A DNA stretch of 64,000 bases, taken from contig NC_085138.1 of NCBI RefSeq assembly GCF_035046485.1, forward strand, positions 366,981,238-367,045,237. Direction: 5' to 3'. Source of the stretch: Aedes albopictus (lineage: Eukaryota > Arthropoda > Insecta > Diptera > Culicidae). Of this stretch, positions 45,037 to 56,562 are shown one piece after another (the stretch's first letter is position 1; every line of letters starts with the position of its first letter). A program made the translations under genes and the position numbers. Below the pieces are notes generated by a model that saw only the letters and a program-made list of their open reading frames with translations, was not told the DNA's origin and ran no database searches.

Positions 45037-45449
45037 CGAAATGTAACATGTTATGTAACGTTAATTGGAATCAAAACCCCATAGAACAAGTATTGCATCA
45101 GGAAGTACATCTAATAAGCTTGTTATTGAACCTGTTAAACCATATGATCATGAACATTATATTTGATTGCAGACGTCATTTATACAAGAAAGTTAGTCCC
45201 TCGCGGTATCCCGTTACGCTGGAATGTGTCTGATACTTGATACGTCGTAATATACGATGTAATATTTTTTTCACGACGAATAAAGTTATACCGGTTTATC
45301 ATTTTCACCCATATAAAGAAAAATAAGTCGAATTTACAATACCACACAAAAATTACTAAATGTGTTCTTCCTTTCATCTAAATAGGCTCTAATATTGGGC
45401 TGCAAAACGGTGAGTCGATAAGGAGAGCGTCCAACATAGCTCTGGTCCT

Positions 45450-47650
45450 CACAAGTTCAGGACCTTAAAGAACCTGGACGAGTGAGCATTTTGGCTCGTG
45501 AATTGCAGAAAGTTGATGTGTGCGTGGCTGCCATACAGGAAGTGCGGTGGCTCAAAACTGGTGGACGTAAATTCAGGGCGGTGGATCCCTTCGCCAACAC
45601 ATCGTTCAAATATAACATCTACCATAGCGGCATCGATAAGGCAGAACATGGGGTCGGATTCATAGTGATCGGGAAACAGATGAAGCGAGTTATGAGGGGG
45701 AAGCCGATCAACGAGCGGATCTGCGTATTGAGGATCCGGGGCAAATTCTTTAACTACAACCTGATCAATGTCTATGCGCTGACCAACGAGAAAACCGATG
45801 ATGTGAAGGATGCGTTTTATGAATGTCTTGACAAGACCCATGGAAAATACCCAAAACACGACGTTAAGATTGTCATCGGTGACGCCAACGCGCAGGTCGG
45901 AAGAGAGGACTTTTTCCGTCCAATCATCGGTACGGAAGGCTTTCACTTCGTCACTAATGACAACGGCCTGAGATTAGTCAACTTTGCTGCCGCTAGGGGG
46001 ATGGCCATTAGTAGCACCTACTTTGCACGGAAGGATATCCGCAAGCACACCTGGAGACACCCAAACGGCGATACTTGCAACCAAATCGACCATATGCTGG
46101 TAGATGGCCGACATTTCTCGGACGTAATTGATGTTAGATCTTTTTGAGGTCCCAACATCGACTCAGATCACTATCTCGTAGTTAGTAAGATTCGAGCTCG
46201 GTTGTCAACCGTGTCGGACTCTAGGAACCGGCGATCGATGCGTTTCAACATCCAGCGGTTTTCAGCAGACGGTACGGTAGCTGACTATCACCAGAAGCTG
46301 GACAAGCGGATAAATGAGATCAACGTGAGCGATAATCTCAACACTCTGTGGGAGTATATCTACGGAGCGATGAGTACAGCAGCGCGGGAGGTGATAGGTA
46401 CTGCACAAAGACGACCTAGAAACGGGTGGTTCGACGAGGAGTGCCACAGGGTAACGGACGAGAAGGATGTTGGTGTTGGGGACCCGGCAGAGCAGGAAGC
46501 GATATGGGGAAGCAAGAGTAGCCGAAAAACGAATCCACCTCAAAAAAAAAAAAGAGCACGAGGAAAATGTGATTGCTCTGGCGCAAGAGAGTATGGAACA
46601 GAATGATATGCGGAGGTTTTACGAAACTGTCAATGGCGTGCGGAGAAAAACAGCGCCTTCTCCCGTCATGTACAACGAACGTAATGGAAACTTGCTGACG
46701 GACAAGACAATGGTGGCTGCCAGGTGGAGAGAGCACTTCGAGCTATTGTTGAACGGTGGGAGTGGAAGAGCGACGGACAGAATTCGAATCGACGACGATG
46801 GATAAGCTGTGGAACCTCCAAAGCTAGACGAGGTCAAGACAGCCATTAGAGGACTGAAGAACAACAAGGCTGCTGGGAAGGACGAACTCCCGGCCGAGCT
46901 TCTCAAGCACGGTAGTGAGCAGCTGTATCAACTCTTACACCGTATTATATTGAAGATATGGGAGGAGGAAGAACTGCCTGCTAGTTTGTTGGATGGTCTC
47001 ATTTGCCCTCATTTCAAGAAAGGGCATCAACTGGAGAGTGCGAATTACAGAGGAATAACACTCCTCAATTCAGCGTACAAAATTTTGTCCGGAGTTCTGT
47101 TCCACAGGCTGAGGCCGATTGAGGAGTCCTTCGTCGGCGAATATCAGGCATGATTTCGTGAGGGCCGATCAACGACGGACCAGATGTTCACCCTGCGGAA
47201 GATTCTCGATGAATTTCGGGAGTACAACTTGTAGACCCATCATCTGTTTATTGATTTCAAGGCGGCGTACGATTCAGTGAAGAGAAACGAGTGATGGCGG
47301 ATTATGATCGAACATGGATTTCCGGCGAAGCTGATAAGACTGATTCGTGCGACGCTTGACGGATCGAAATCAAGTGTACGGGTTGCGGATGAAATTTCGT
47401 CATCGATTGTAACCTTTGACGGACTTAAGCAGGGCAATGCTCTTTCGAACTTACTGTTCAACATTGTACTGATAGGAACGATAAGGAGAGCTGGTGTGCA
47501 AAGGAGCGGAACCATTGTCACAAAGTCGCATATGCTCCTGGGCTTCGCGGACGATATAGACATTATCGAAATCAACCATCGGACCGTGGAAGAGGCGTTC
47601 GTACCTTTTAAGAGGGAGACTGCGAGGATTGGATTTACGATTAAGGACAG
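45450..47650 (+). pseudogene. RTE-clade retrotransposon, endonuclease plus RT, 3'-truncated
   Basis: The AP-endonuclease domain is at about 45460-46190: AIQEVRW, GVGFIVIG, VYALTNEKTDDVKDAFY, VIGDANAQVGRE, TWRHPNGDTCNQIDHMLVD, SDHYLVV. The linker follows, then RT: LKNNKAAGKDELPAELLKHG, LICPHFKKGHQL, NYRGITLLNSAYKILS, TTDQMFTLRKIL, HHLFIDFKAAYDSV, LKQGNALSNLLFNIV, and the intact catalytic block LGFADDIDII at about 47538-47570. In-frame stops lie at 46145, 46803, 47151, about 47233 and about 47292, with a frameshift in the A-run near 46540. Homology ends near 47650, before the thumb and C-terminal domain. The antisense frame at 45449-45946 is a shadow. Confidence 0.9.
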
Positions 47651-48119
47651 AATTGTTGGGATCCCAAAATGACGGTCACAATGGCCGATTTTGGTACCTA
47701 CTCACGATTGCGAGCACACAAATCTCTTCGTAAACAAAACTAGCATACTTGATCTTATTATTTCAGGCTTTTTACAAGTGAGCAAGAACAGAATAATAAA
47801 ATGCACTGAAGCTTGCTTTTTGATATTTATGCGTCTGAAGTTCTGATGCATTGTTGAAGCGGGATTTCAAGACGTTTGTCCACAAAGACTACGTTTAACG
47901 TTTTAGTGTGTAGATAAAAAAAATCTTCAGTGTACCTAGGAACTCAACATCTGATCTTTTTCACAAGTTCTATTTCAGGACAAAGTCTAAACTTTCATTA
48001 TTAGCAAAGACAGCTTTTTCTTTTTTTTGTTCACTCTCACAAACTAACACGATAAAGAAAAGCTGCTTCTTCTTTCATCCCGCTCTTTTTCGTGTCTGCG
48101 TGAGAAAATCGCTAAAGAC
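47651..48119. other. Intron segment without recognised features
   Basis: Unique-looking sequence; nothing supported. Confidence 0.4.
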
Positions 48120-48440
48120 TCCATTGGAAATCCCTAAATAATCTCGAGAAGAATATCTGAAAAAATACTTGCATCAATCCAAGGAGAAATCTTTAAAAAA
48201 AATCTGGGTGAAATCAATGTAGGAGTTCCGAGAAGAATCCTTTGAAAAATCCCTGAATCAAGGTAGAAATCCAGGGAGGAATCCGGAGAGGTATACCTAA
48301 AGTACTGACAAAAATACAAGGAAGAATTCCAGAGGAAATTCTGTGACAAAACCCTCCAGGACTCTCGGGTGGAATTACAAAAGGAAATCTGGAATTCTAG
48401 GAGAAATCCGGGGAAAATTCACGGGAGGCATTGCTTAATA
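48120..48440. repeat. Degenerate GGAA/TTCC array
   Basis: aagaatccttt, ccagggaggaatccgg, agaggaaattctg words at about 12-bp spacing, as in the other arrays of this window. Confidence 0.5.
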
Positions 48441-48474
48441 GGTTCATAGATAAGCCCCTGTGAGAGGCTTTTTT

Positions 48475-48715
48475 TGTAGACCAAGTTCTTCTTCTTGTTG
48501 GTGTTACGTATCAGATGAGACAGAGCCTGCTTATCAACTTCTTCAGTGTTCTATCAGCACTTTAACAGCTATTAACCATAGTAGGATGTTGGGGTCAATA
48601 TGATGAAATTTACATAAAGAAAAGTTCCTGGACTGACCGGTGAATCGAACCCGTCACCCTCAGAATAAAATTTCCATTGAGATTCATTTTAACCATTAAG
48701 ATATGGCTTCTGTCG
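48475..48715 (-). mobile_element. tRNA-derived SINE (Feilai-like), diverged
   Basis: The minus strand near 48640-48655 carries gggttcgattcaccggtcag, a B box with one change. The body has the complement of agcactttaacagctattaa, and the plus-strand left end has cttcttcttg. It sits about 200 bp upstream of the terminal exon. Confidence 0.65.
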
Positions 48716-48912
48716 GTATTATTTTCCTAGGCATGGTTAGATGTTTTAGTCTCTCCTATCATCTCATCCAGCTTCGGATGGTACTGTGCAGATGTAATCA
48801 TCAAATCATGGAAAGATGTTGAATTGTAAATCATGATACTCCAATGTTCAGAATAACTTCCCAGAAACACTTAGCATTGTTTTAACAACCATTTTCTTTT
48901 CTTTATTTGCAG

Positions 48913-49509
48913 TCCTCAATCAGCAGCCAGATGGACGTCTCCAAGTTCGCCCTGGACAGAAGCGCCTACCTGAACACAGCCGCTGCCGGAGCCCTGTATG
49001 ATTCGACTAAGTCCCAGACCAATCCGTACAGCGCCTATCTCGATCCGACAACCGTACTAACCAAGGCGTACTTTGACTCCAAGATGTACCAGGACCGAGC
49101 CACGGCAGCCGCCAACTATGCGTTCGACATTTCCAAAATCTACGGCTCCACTCAGCAACAGCAGCAACAACAGCAGGCCCACTCGCAGTCGCAGCAGCAG
49201 TCTCATCAACAGCAACATCAACTGCACCATCAGCACCAGCTAAACGGTGACGATCGAGAACCGACACCGCAGTTGAACGATGTGAATGTGGACATCAAAC
49301 CGCAACTCGGGGAACAGGTGGATAGCTCACCGTTGCACAGTAACAGCTACGGAGTGAACAGCGCGAATCTTTTGGGTGGTGGAGGAAGTGCCGCTGGGTT
49401 GTATCAGTATTCTGGAGCTGGGCAGAGTGGTGGGGGAGGGGTTGGAGGGGCTGGCGCTGGAGGTGGAGGAACCGGGGATTACCGAAGGCCCTTGACGGTC
49501 ATATTTTGA
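48913..49509 (+). CDS. Terminal coding exon of the host gene (198 codons plus stop)
   Basis: The acceptor ttttcttttctttatttgcag precedes TCC, giving phase 0, which fits the donor at 4515. The exon runs from SSISSQMDVSKFALDRSAYL to RRPLTVIF and a TGA at 49507-49509. It contains a Tyr/Ala-rich stretch with regular aromatic spacing (NPYSAYLDPTTVLTKAYFDS, then YAFDISKIYG), a Gln/His tract from about residue 80 to 112, an acidic/Pro linker, and a Gly-rich tail of about 50 residues. Such low-complexity C-termini are common in insect developmental transcription factors, but no DNA-binding domain lies in the window and I do not recognise the family. A TTG six bases upstream is intronic, not a start. 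Confidence 0.8.
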   Translation, partial: SSISSQMDVSKFALDRSAYLNTAAAGALYDSTKSQTNPYSAYLDPTTVLTKAYFDSKMYQDRATAAANYAFDISKIYGSTQQQQQQQQAHSQSQQQSHQQQHQLHHQHQLNGDDREPTPQLNDVNVDIKPQLGEQVDSSPLHSNSYGVNSANLLGGGGSAAGLYQYSGAGQSGGGGVGGAGAGGGGTGDYRRPLTVIF

Positions 49510-50325
49510 CCAAACTCGGAAGTGATGGACGAAAGAGATTATTGAGAGGCGGTAGCATTATGAGATTGGAAGGCGGTGAATGGCGAAAGATTTTTGCGGT
49601 AATTAAAATGGTAATGTGAACCATAACACATTGAACCGAACAACATTGAAGTAAAAACATGCAATGGCTTACAATACACTCAATTTGGAATTAAACAATA
49701 AAATTGCTCGGACACTCTACAAAATGTATGGCATGCTTTCCCGTTTGATGATTATTTGATGAAAAATACGTGTGTAGAAAGCCAAGAGATGAATAGAGGA
49801 AATAATCGATTTTTTCACGAGCTGTCATACGATATAAACATGCGAAATGGTCATTGCCAGAGAAAGATCTCAGTTAATAATTGCGGATACTATGGATACT
49901 AGTTGATACATTATGTCAAGCAGAAGAATAAGAACTCCAACGATATCAGAGGAGCATTTACAGAATGCACTTTCAGGGACGAAAATTCTATTAAAGAAAT
50001 ACCTTTGGATGATACAATGACATACGATTGCTGCAAACAAATATGCTTTTGCACTTTTTATATCAGGCTGTTTTTCAACGTGTTATGGTGCATGTTATGT
50101 ATTCTAGGGCCGCTTCAAAGAAGCTACCGCAGAAAACGATATAGATCAACGAGGTTATATAAGCGTACATTGCCGTTTAGAAGTATTATATGTTATAATT
50201 TTTCGAGCAACCCCGCCTCAGCGGGATTTGCTATCTCTCTTCAGATCCTACTGCATTGGAAACGAACCAACGGTTTTTCACAAGTTTTTTAACTCACCCC
50301 AGTAGGACAACCTATATAGCAAGCA
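49510..50325 (+). other. 3' UTR and downstream flank of the host gene
   Basis: AT-rich sequence follows the stop. AATAAA at 49697-49702 is a plausible poly(A) signal about 190 bp after the stop. The 129-codon frame at 49903-50292 starts with TTG, is Cys/Arg-rich without domain structure, and is not called. Confidence 0.45.
49697..49702 (+). terminator. Candidate polyadenylation signal AATAAA
   Basis: First canonical hexamer after the stop codon at 49507-49509 (context aaacaataaaattgc). Other sites could be used. Confidence 0.5.
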
Positions 50326-50327
50326 TA

Positions 50328-51822
50328 CACTGAAATAAATTTTGTTGTGGAAACTACCGATTCCATGGTAAAATTACTAACCGTACCTATGATTCTCAAC
50401 CGACAACAATTTCCAGTTAATTCCACTAAAACACTGTCAACTTAACTAACAGTGCAGTTAACATTACCAAAAATAATCTTAATTTAACAAATGAGCATTG
50501 TATTTTTAACCATATTGTGTTGTAAAATGCGTGTCCAGGAAAAATTAACAATGTTTTGTTGTTGAGACGACTACTCTTTTAGTTGAATTTACTACAATGC
50601 ATAGTAATCTCAAGTAGGGCTTCCAATTTTCCCGGGATTCAGCTTCCCGGGAAACGGGAAAAAATATAACCATTTCCCGGGATTTCCCGGGATCCCGGGA
50701 AATAAGGAAACTTTATTTTTGAGCGAAAAAGGTATTTATTTTAAAGAAAATCGCTAATAAGATGCAATATTTTTTCACTTCTTATTGTAGACAGTGAACA
50801 ATTCAGGAAATTTCACGATAAGAAGGTTCATATTCTACTGTCAATGCGTTTAGGTACGATTTCAACCAGCCATAAATATTGAAATTTCGATTTGAAATAC
50901 ATGAATGTGTTTTGCAGAAGTAGTTTATTATTCATTGAATATTTTGGGTACATCACCAGGCGTACAGTAACCCTAATGAATGATGCTCAATTTAATCTTA
51001 AGATTAATTCCTAAAATTCACAATCACTTTGTTATTCCTATTGAACAGATACAATAACACAAGTTAAGAGTACACAACACCCGATACAAAAAATAACTTA
51101 CTAGAACTGCTAAAAACAAAACGAAAAAAACTTCGACTTCGGTAAAAGTCCAATAATGGCTTCATACGTTCTATGAACTGATCGTCTAATTAGCAAGTGC
51201 TTCATGAGGTTGTTGCACCATGATCTAATAGCAATGTTGAAATTTATTTGTTCCTAAATTGTTGGGCAGTCACTATGACCTTTTTTGAAATTCAGCTATA
51301 AATAGGACTGACTGGATAGCATTCTACATGTAAGGGTTGTTGGTGGATCAGTTGACATTATAGGATGAACTCCATATGTACTCTGAAGCAGTATTAAAAA
51401 GAAGAAGAATCGTTGTCAGCTGAAATCAGTTTCAATGCCATCATATTATTAAGAGGATGTTATCTGCCAACGTTTTTCGTTAAGCTCGAATTGTATAATA
51501 ACATCAACATAAATAACATAGACAAAGAGGCTATGTGATTTGACGATTTAACAAGAAGCTGGGTAATCCAATCATTCAAAAATAGACAATAGAAAAAAAA
51601 TCCCGGAAAATTCGGGAAACCCGGGATACAAAAATTTGTTTCCCGGGATTCGGGAATCCCGGGAAATTTCATTTCCCGGGAAATCCATCCCGGGATTGGA
51701 AGCCCTAATCTCAAGCATATTTCAGTTACCTTAACAGATTTTGTTGTCGGTTGAGAATCATAGGTACGGTTAGTAATTTTACTATGGAATCGGTAGTTTC
51801 CACAACAAAATTTATTTCAGTG
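50328..51822. mobile_element. TA-target TIR element (outer, about 394 bp before insertion)
   Basis: TIRs of about 85 bp are almost perfect: cactgaaataaattttgttg at the left and its complement at the right, extending through gattctcaaccgacaacaa. TA lies at 50326-50327 and 51823-51824. A hAT MITE is nested at 50615-51707. No transposase remains. Confidence 0.9.
50615..51707. mobile_element. Nested hAT-type element, 1093 bp, CCCGGGA-rich ends
   Basis: Ends tagggcttccaat and the complement attggaagcccta are perfect. The octamer atctcaag flanks it at 50607-50614 and 51708-51715. Both subterminal regions are built of tttcccgggat-type palindromic words. The interior (50710-51590) is AT-rich with no recognisable transposase. 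Confidence 0.9.
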
Positions 51823-51824
51823 TA

Positions 51825-53862
51825 GTGTTTCATCCCAAGCGCAACATAGGATCCACAAAAAAACGAACACCCCACCATTACACATTCCATTCCAGCGAGG
51901 ACATGAACATATTTTAAACTATGCTACCACTCACTTTTAGACCAGTTATGCTTCAACGTAGGATAAGAACTTGTATACAACAAGGGCACAGTGATGTAGG
52001 TAAGAGCGCTCTCGAGCGAGGAGCACATGGATTCACTCTGGCTGTACAGCTAAAATACGAAATAAATTATTGCACCATCCCCAATGGAGAATAGAATATT
52101 CTTAGACTTAGACTAAGGCATCTTTCAGTGATTGAAACTCTAGCGAATGTATTTTAGTTTAAGTTGAATATCTTTCCACGGGAAGACATGCGTCGGTTGA
52201 AACGGTTTTAACGAAACATATTGTACGTACTAATAACATAAAAGTATTAGGACATGAAGCAGAATACTCGAGTTCTTGGAGTGATTTCAAGAAGGATACG
52301 AACATATAATATTTAATTGTAACATAATATTGGAAGATTGTTAAATTATTTCAAAACATATTTTCATCATATTTCTGCCAGAAAAAAAAACATGGTGGGA
52401 AAACTTATGCAAATTAACTGTATTATCATAATAAAGGGTAATGGAAACAAACATTGATTACAACTGAAATAAAACTGTAAGATTACTCTCAACCATCGGT
52501 ATCTCGTTGATTTATGTCGAAAATGTCCTTCTTGGTTTGCCAACTATCAAAAGGATTTTGATATTCCCCTAGGGGTGAGCACGTGAAACTAATGTGCAGA
52601 ACAACATGAAAACATGAGATCCACAACATAAGCCATATGTAAAATGTTATGCAATATTTAAAGGCAATCGCCATCTGACGGTGCATAGTTGAAACTCAAT
52701 CGATAATGGATCGACTGTATAACAGCTAGGAACATGTAACCACATACATAGCAAAAGGCTTTTTGGATTTCTTTTGCAAACCACTTTCTATTCGATAAAT
52801 GCACACCTATGTAGCGATAGCATAGAATCATACACAGGAAAATTGTTAAATTTTCCTGAAAAATTTCTTAGCTTTCTGAAAATTATGTACACAGAATAAA
52901 ATTTTCATGTAAAATTACGCCATTAATAATGCACATAAGGGGAATGCGATAGTTAGCGGAAATTTAAGCGTGGGATGAATTTCACATGATTTTTTTTGTG
53001 AGAATAAAATTTACAAGATCTTGATCAAATTTCATAGGGGGGTGGGGGTAAGACGGACATGTTTAGGAAACTCTCTATTTTGACAGTGTAAACAATGCGA
53101 TAATTAAAATTTTATCTCCATACTATTTGCTTCAACTAAGGTGCTTTACTGTTTGCAAGCCGATTTTGCAATAAAATTTGATTTTCGCTGACTTTTGAGA
53201 TAATTAAAAAGTGATCTCCAAATGTATGTTTCCAACACTGTGGGTAAGACGGACCTGTAGGGTGGGTAAGATGGACATGTTTGGAAAATTAGCTAGTAAG
53301 TCATTAATTGTGTTAAATGATGTTTATGGCCGCTTGTGTTCGGTAGATCAATCATTGTAGAATCTAAATTTAGCTTTGAATCTCTTAGCGAAACGCGTTT
53401 TTGCAAATTAAAATATAAATTGTAAATTGGAAACCTCCATACACCGATAAACGCCTAAAAGTATGCAATGCTCTGGTAATTTTACGAAGTTCAAACTGTT
53501 TCAACAACAAAAATTCTAATATAATGAATTTTTAAACAAAAAATCCAAATGAAATGCTTTACATGGCTTCCACAAACATTTTTGTACTCGGGGCGTCGCT
53601 GCAGGTAGTCAAAGACGCGACTGCTCGAGGGTTAAAATCAGCTCAACTTAAATTTAAATTACAGCACTGTGGATGGAGTTTTGTATGCTACGGAACAAAA
53701 ATTTGTATGTTAGTTTAAAACTTTGTTTGGGTTTTAGTGCTTAATCACATTAAAAGTCATTCGATTGCACTTAGATTTCTCAAAAAATTCAATATTTCAT
53801 ATTCTATTGTTCCACTAAGAACCACCGGTATTTTTGTTCTAATCATCTTCTACGTTTCTCTT
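51825..53862. other. Intergenic flank with repeat fragments
   Basis: 52845-53010 resembles the ACACAGAT MITE (aatgcacataa, gcgtgggat). 53045-53290 repeats the phrase gtaagacggacatgttt three times with small changes (about 53049, 53233, 53268). No gene is seen. Confidence 0.45.
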
Positions 53863-55535
53863 ATTCCGAATGTTCACACAACTTGTAATTGTAATTGTAA
53901 TTGTAATTGCTCAGTCCACACCCAGGCCGACAACTGTCAGCCCAACTGCTTGTAGGCAGATGTGGACCTACTAAGCCTCCCCCGTTAACATGTCCTACAC
54001 CGAATTAGCACACCGGGATCTTCCACAGGCAGGCGCTGGCGTTACCAGTCCCAACAAGTGTCAGATACATTAAATAGATGGGGTAGAGGATATAGGGAGA
54101 TGTGGGAATAGGATGAGAAGAGGCAGAAAATGAAGAGATAGTAAAGAGGTTTCGATTTTGTTGCTGAAACGAGAAAAAGAAAGAATGATAAAGAACATTA
54201 GCGATATGTTCATAGATTATGATTTGGTCGATAATTTCTCATCTATTTTGTTTCCATATCGTTGCATCGGTGACCATTTTCATCGCCTTTCTAGTTTTTG
54301 TTAGGGCCATCTCACGTTTTTTCGTCATGTCCTCTTTGCCGGTTGGCGACGTTCGGGATGTAAGTAGAAAAACATGCATTTAATATGATTAGTACGACAG
54401 TAATTGTGATTGCTCAGTACTTCCAGCCCATTTGTCCGCAGTACATATCAGGCATCCCGTTTTAACAAGTCCTACACAGAATTAGAAACCCGGATCTCCC
54501 ACAGACAGTCCTAATTAGTGTCAGATAAGTTCAATTGAGGATAGGAAGCGGCAAAATGAGAAGACAGTAGAGAAGGTTTGGTACATTGGTAGCTGTGTTC
54601 ATGTGATGTTTGTCTGACATTGAAAAACTCTTTTCTGTATTGGGGTATTTTCTCTCCACCCCAAATTTGATACCGGAAAAATATCTGATCAGATGTATAG
54701 CTTGGCAATTCTATGTCCATACATCTTTTATCAAGAAGGAATAATGTTGTTTACTGTTATAAAATAATTCAGTTAAAGGGCAGCTAACGCATTGTAATAC
54801 AGAATAAACCTACAGAAAATGTCCCAATAAAAAGTTAACTCTAGTTCAACTAACGACACAAACTAAAAAGTGTTATCATATTTTACCAATGATTTCATCC
54901 TAATCTTGACCCTAACATAGTTATGCGCTTAGTGTAAGTGGACGCCGCTTATGATTTTGGTTGGACAATGACCAAAAACAGTGTTGTTTCGACAATAGTC
55001 ACATACTATGCCCTACGACATTGACGATTCTATTGTCTATGGCTCACCTATTTAGCGCCACCCAGCAGGGACTTGGTCTGGTACCCAATTCAGTATATCC
55101 GCTCCACGTAATGTACCGCACCTCTTTCGGTTTGTGATATATTACGCGGAACATTACTCTCTTCATTCGGATAGCGGCTATGTAACCCATTGGATTAAAA
55201 ACCTCCATCAAACATGAAGCGAGGAGACTGAAGACTCTATACCAAATTTGGCTCAGAGACAGGTAATCAGTGAGGTCAGTTTTTCTCGTTTGTCAGCGAC
55301 GATTGATACGTATTAAGACAAACTTTCCACTGCATCTGCCAGCAATAATCGGTGATCGATCAACATTTCGAGTACCTACCCCAATTTACACAAGAATGCC
55401 AAGGATCACCGCTCATGCTTTACAATACAGATGGAAAAAACTAGAGCAACACCTGGCCACAATGATGCATAAAGCACTAAAGCGGACCGGAAGTGTCGGT
55501 GAGCCAGCCCCACCTATTCCGAATGTTCACACAAC
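53863..55535. repeat. 1.65-kb segment bounded by a 22-bp direct repeat
   Basis: attccgaatgttcacacaac plus tt stands at 53863-53884 and again at 55514-55535. Inside are two diverged copies of a repeat at about 53908-54150 and 54410-54575. Shared phrases are attgctcagt, aagtcctacac/tgtcctacac, gaattag, ccgggatctt/cccggatctc and gtgtcagata. (TGTAAT)n lies at 53885-53908. A 97-codon frame at 55270-55563 is unrecognised. Confidence 0.5.
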
Positions 55536-56536
55536 TTCTTACAAAAAAGTTTTAGGTTTCTGACATTCACATATTCGACCGGTTTTTCAAATACTGTGTT
55601 TTGGGCCTACTATACACGGTGTTCAATAAGTTCGGATATATAATACAATTGAATTTATTCCCCATCTGCATACAAGTAGAGAGATTAGAGGCATAATGGA
55701 CACCCTAAGCGAATGAGTACGTTAGGACGGTATAACCAGGGAGGGTGCAGGCACGTCAAACTCGAACAAACTACGCCTACCTAACATGCATCGAGCGGGC
55801 CTTCCCAAACAACACAATGCGATTTCGCGGGCCATCCCCATCGGCAAAACAAACCGATTTCCAAGCAGGATTTGACCAGGCTTCTGGTCGCGTTGCCAGT
55901 CACACTAACACCCTCGCAAAAGATGTGCAGTAGGCCTACCTTACCGCATGCGAGTCCCCTGGGTATAACAGAGTAAAACTTAACATATTATCAGTTGACT
56001 TACAACTTTAGCTTGTTTTCTACGTCTTTAATTTATTTACAGCAGGTAGAATGTCTTTGTTGTGAAGAAATAATTAATTGTAAACTATGTGATTTCCACG
56101 GCTGGCAAGAAAGGTACGAGGCGAAATGGACACCCCTGCATATTTTATGCAAATTCTTTGGTTACATCGACTAGTTAAGGAATTTGCCTACGGAGATCCA
56201 TACCACTCCATCTCAGACGAATTTTCATAAAATCAAAGTTATTTAAATAAACTTTAGGCTAAAATATTCGGATTGATTTTTTACAAACTCTCTAAAACGC
56301 CTAACAGTATGTAATGCGGATACATCCATTTATAATTGCCAGTGTTCATTTCGCCCAGAATCGACTACAACATTAAAATTGCTATTTTAAGTAAATTCTG
56401 ATCAAAAATAAAACACTTCATCCATTGCTTAATACATGTATACATGTAGATAAGGTAACACTTCCCTTGTTTATATGGTGGACACACTCCAGCACTCGTA
56501 ATACCTTATTTGCTGCTGCTTCGAAATTACACTTAT

Positions 56537-56562
56537 TCTATTCTATTCTATTCTATTCAAGC
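56537..56562. repeat. (ATTCT)n microsatellite
   Basis: Five copies of attct in tandem. Confidence 0.8.

Noticed and set aside
45449..45946. 165-codon minus-strand ORF
   Set aside because: Antisense shadow of the RTE endonuclease domain.
49903..50292. 129-codon ORF downstream of the host gene
   Set aside because: TTG start, no domain features, runs into a TIR element; likely UTR or flank.
55270..55563. 97-codon ORF as a possible exon
   Set aside because: No convincing splice sites or domain; begins inside repeated sequence bounded by the 22-bp duplication.
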